Origin: an uncultured Bacteroidales bacterium
GTDB taxonomy: Bacteria; Bacteroidota; Bacteroidia; Bacteroidales; Paludibacteraceae
Length of the DNA: 13,837 bases
Reading direction: 5' to 3'
NCBI GenBank assembly: GCA_903912795.1
Contig: CAIWIS010000521.1
Coordinates: 1-13,837 of the forward strand
Shown here: positions 13,711 through 13,837 of the stretch, one piece after another
How positions within the stretch are numbered: position 1 is the first letter of the stretch
Layout: every line of letters begins with the position of its first letter
Position numbers and translations under genes: made by a program
The notes under the pieces: model-generated
The model's input: only the letters and a program-made list of their open reading frames with translations
The model's database searches: none
Told to the model about the DNA's origin: nothing

Positions 13711-13837
13711 ATGATCAATAGTAATTTTAAACTGGCGATGCTAGGACTTATTGCGTTGCCAGTTTTTTCTTATGCTAAAGACGAAAAACAGGTTAAGCCC
13801 AATGTGCTTTTTATTGCCATTGATGATTTAAAACCAA
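13711..13837 (+). CDS. Sulfatase, probably iduronate-2-sulfatase-like, 5' end only
   Basis: Only the first 42 codons are in the window; the frame runs off the right edge. Residues 1-22 form a signal peptide (MINSNFKLAMLG... ending SYA before KDEK). The segment KPNVLFIAIDDLKP (29-42) is the first strand of an S1 sulfatase with its metal-binding Asp pair. The DDL(K/R)P form, rather than TDQQ as in the preceding sulfatase, is typical of iduronate-2-sulfatase-like (S1_7) proteins. That would remove the 2-O-sulfate of uronic acids in heparan sulfate, complementing the preceding enzyme. The active-site formylglycine residue and the rest of the protein are not visible, so the subfamily call is tentative. 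Confidence 0.8.
   Translation, partial: MINSNFKLAMLGLIALPVFSYAKDEKQVKPNVLFIAIDDLKP

Noticed and set aside
1..13837. CRISPR array, tRNA/rRNA genes, insertion sequences, phage genes
   Set aside because: No regularly spaced repeats, no cloverleaf-like sequence, no transposase or integrase frame was seen on either strand.

Overview
The window looks like a low-GC Bacteroidota genome (Bacteroidales or a relative). Four things point there: a hybrid two-component system with an AraC-type output domain, a type IX secretion sorting domain, -7 boxes of the TAnnTTTG type, and a serine-type sulfatase that needs anaerobic maturation. All protein-coding genes lie on the + strand. The content is that of a polysaccharide utilisation locus for a glucosamine-containing glycosaminoglycan, most likely heparan sulfate/heparin. 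The main reason is a heparinase III (PL12) that matches my memory of Pedobacter and Bacteroides enzymes almost throughout, next to a GH88 unsaturated glucuronyl hydrolase.

Layout: (1) 2-1579, the 3' part of a hybrid two-component regulator cut by the left edge; the window opens at its H-box. It ends at a strong intrinsic terminator (1655-1695). (2) 1696-2384, a long intergenic region rich in inverted repeats, containing a predicted operator, a -7 box and two hairpins. (3) 2385-3926, a secreted BNR_4-type beta-propeller protein with a T9SS C-terminal signal, ending at a terminator (3984-4032). (4) 4033-4399, a second intergenic region with a matching operator and promoter. (5) 4400 to the right edge, an apparent eight-gene operon with gaps of 6-26 nt: GH88, PL12, ROK sugar kinase, FucP-like MFS permease, secreted PHP-domain/DUF3604 protein, NagB, serine-type sulfatase, and the start of an iduronate-2-sulfatase-like sulfatase that runs off the right edge.

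Inferred pathway: PL12 cuts the chain to unsaturated disaccharides in the periplasm, the sulfatases remove sulfate, and GH88 releases the unsaturated uronate from glucosamine. The MFS permease imports a monosaccharide, the ROK kinase makes the 6-phosphate, and NagB converts glucosamine-6-phosphate to fructose-6-phosphate. The BNR_4 protein would act outside the cell. No SusC/SusD pair, NagA deacetylase or uronate catabolic genes are present here; they may lie outside the window.

The most notable observations are an ungapped operator-like element (TCAAC-N4-TTGAAA-N4-TTTCAAC) at nearly the same distance from a -7 box upstream of both transcription units, and two genes with unassigned roles in this setting: the DUF3604/PHP protein and the T9SS-exported BNR_4 protein.
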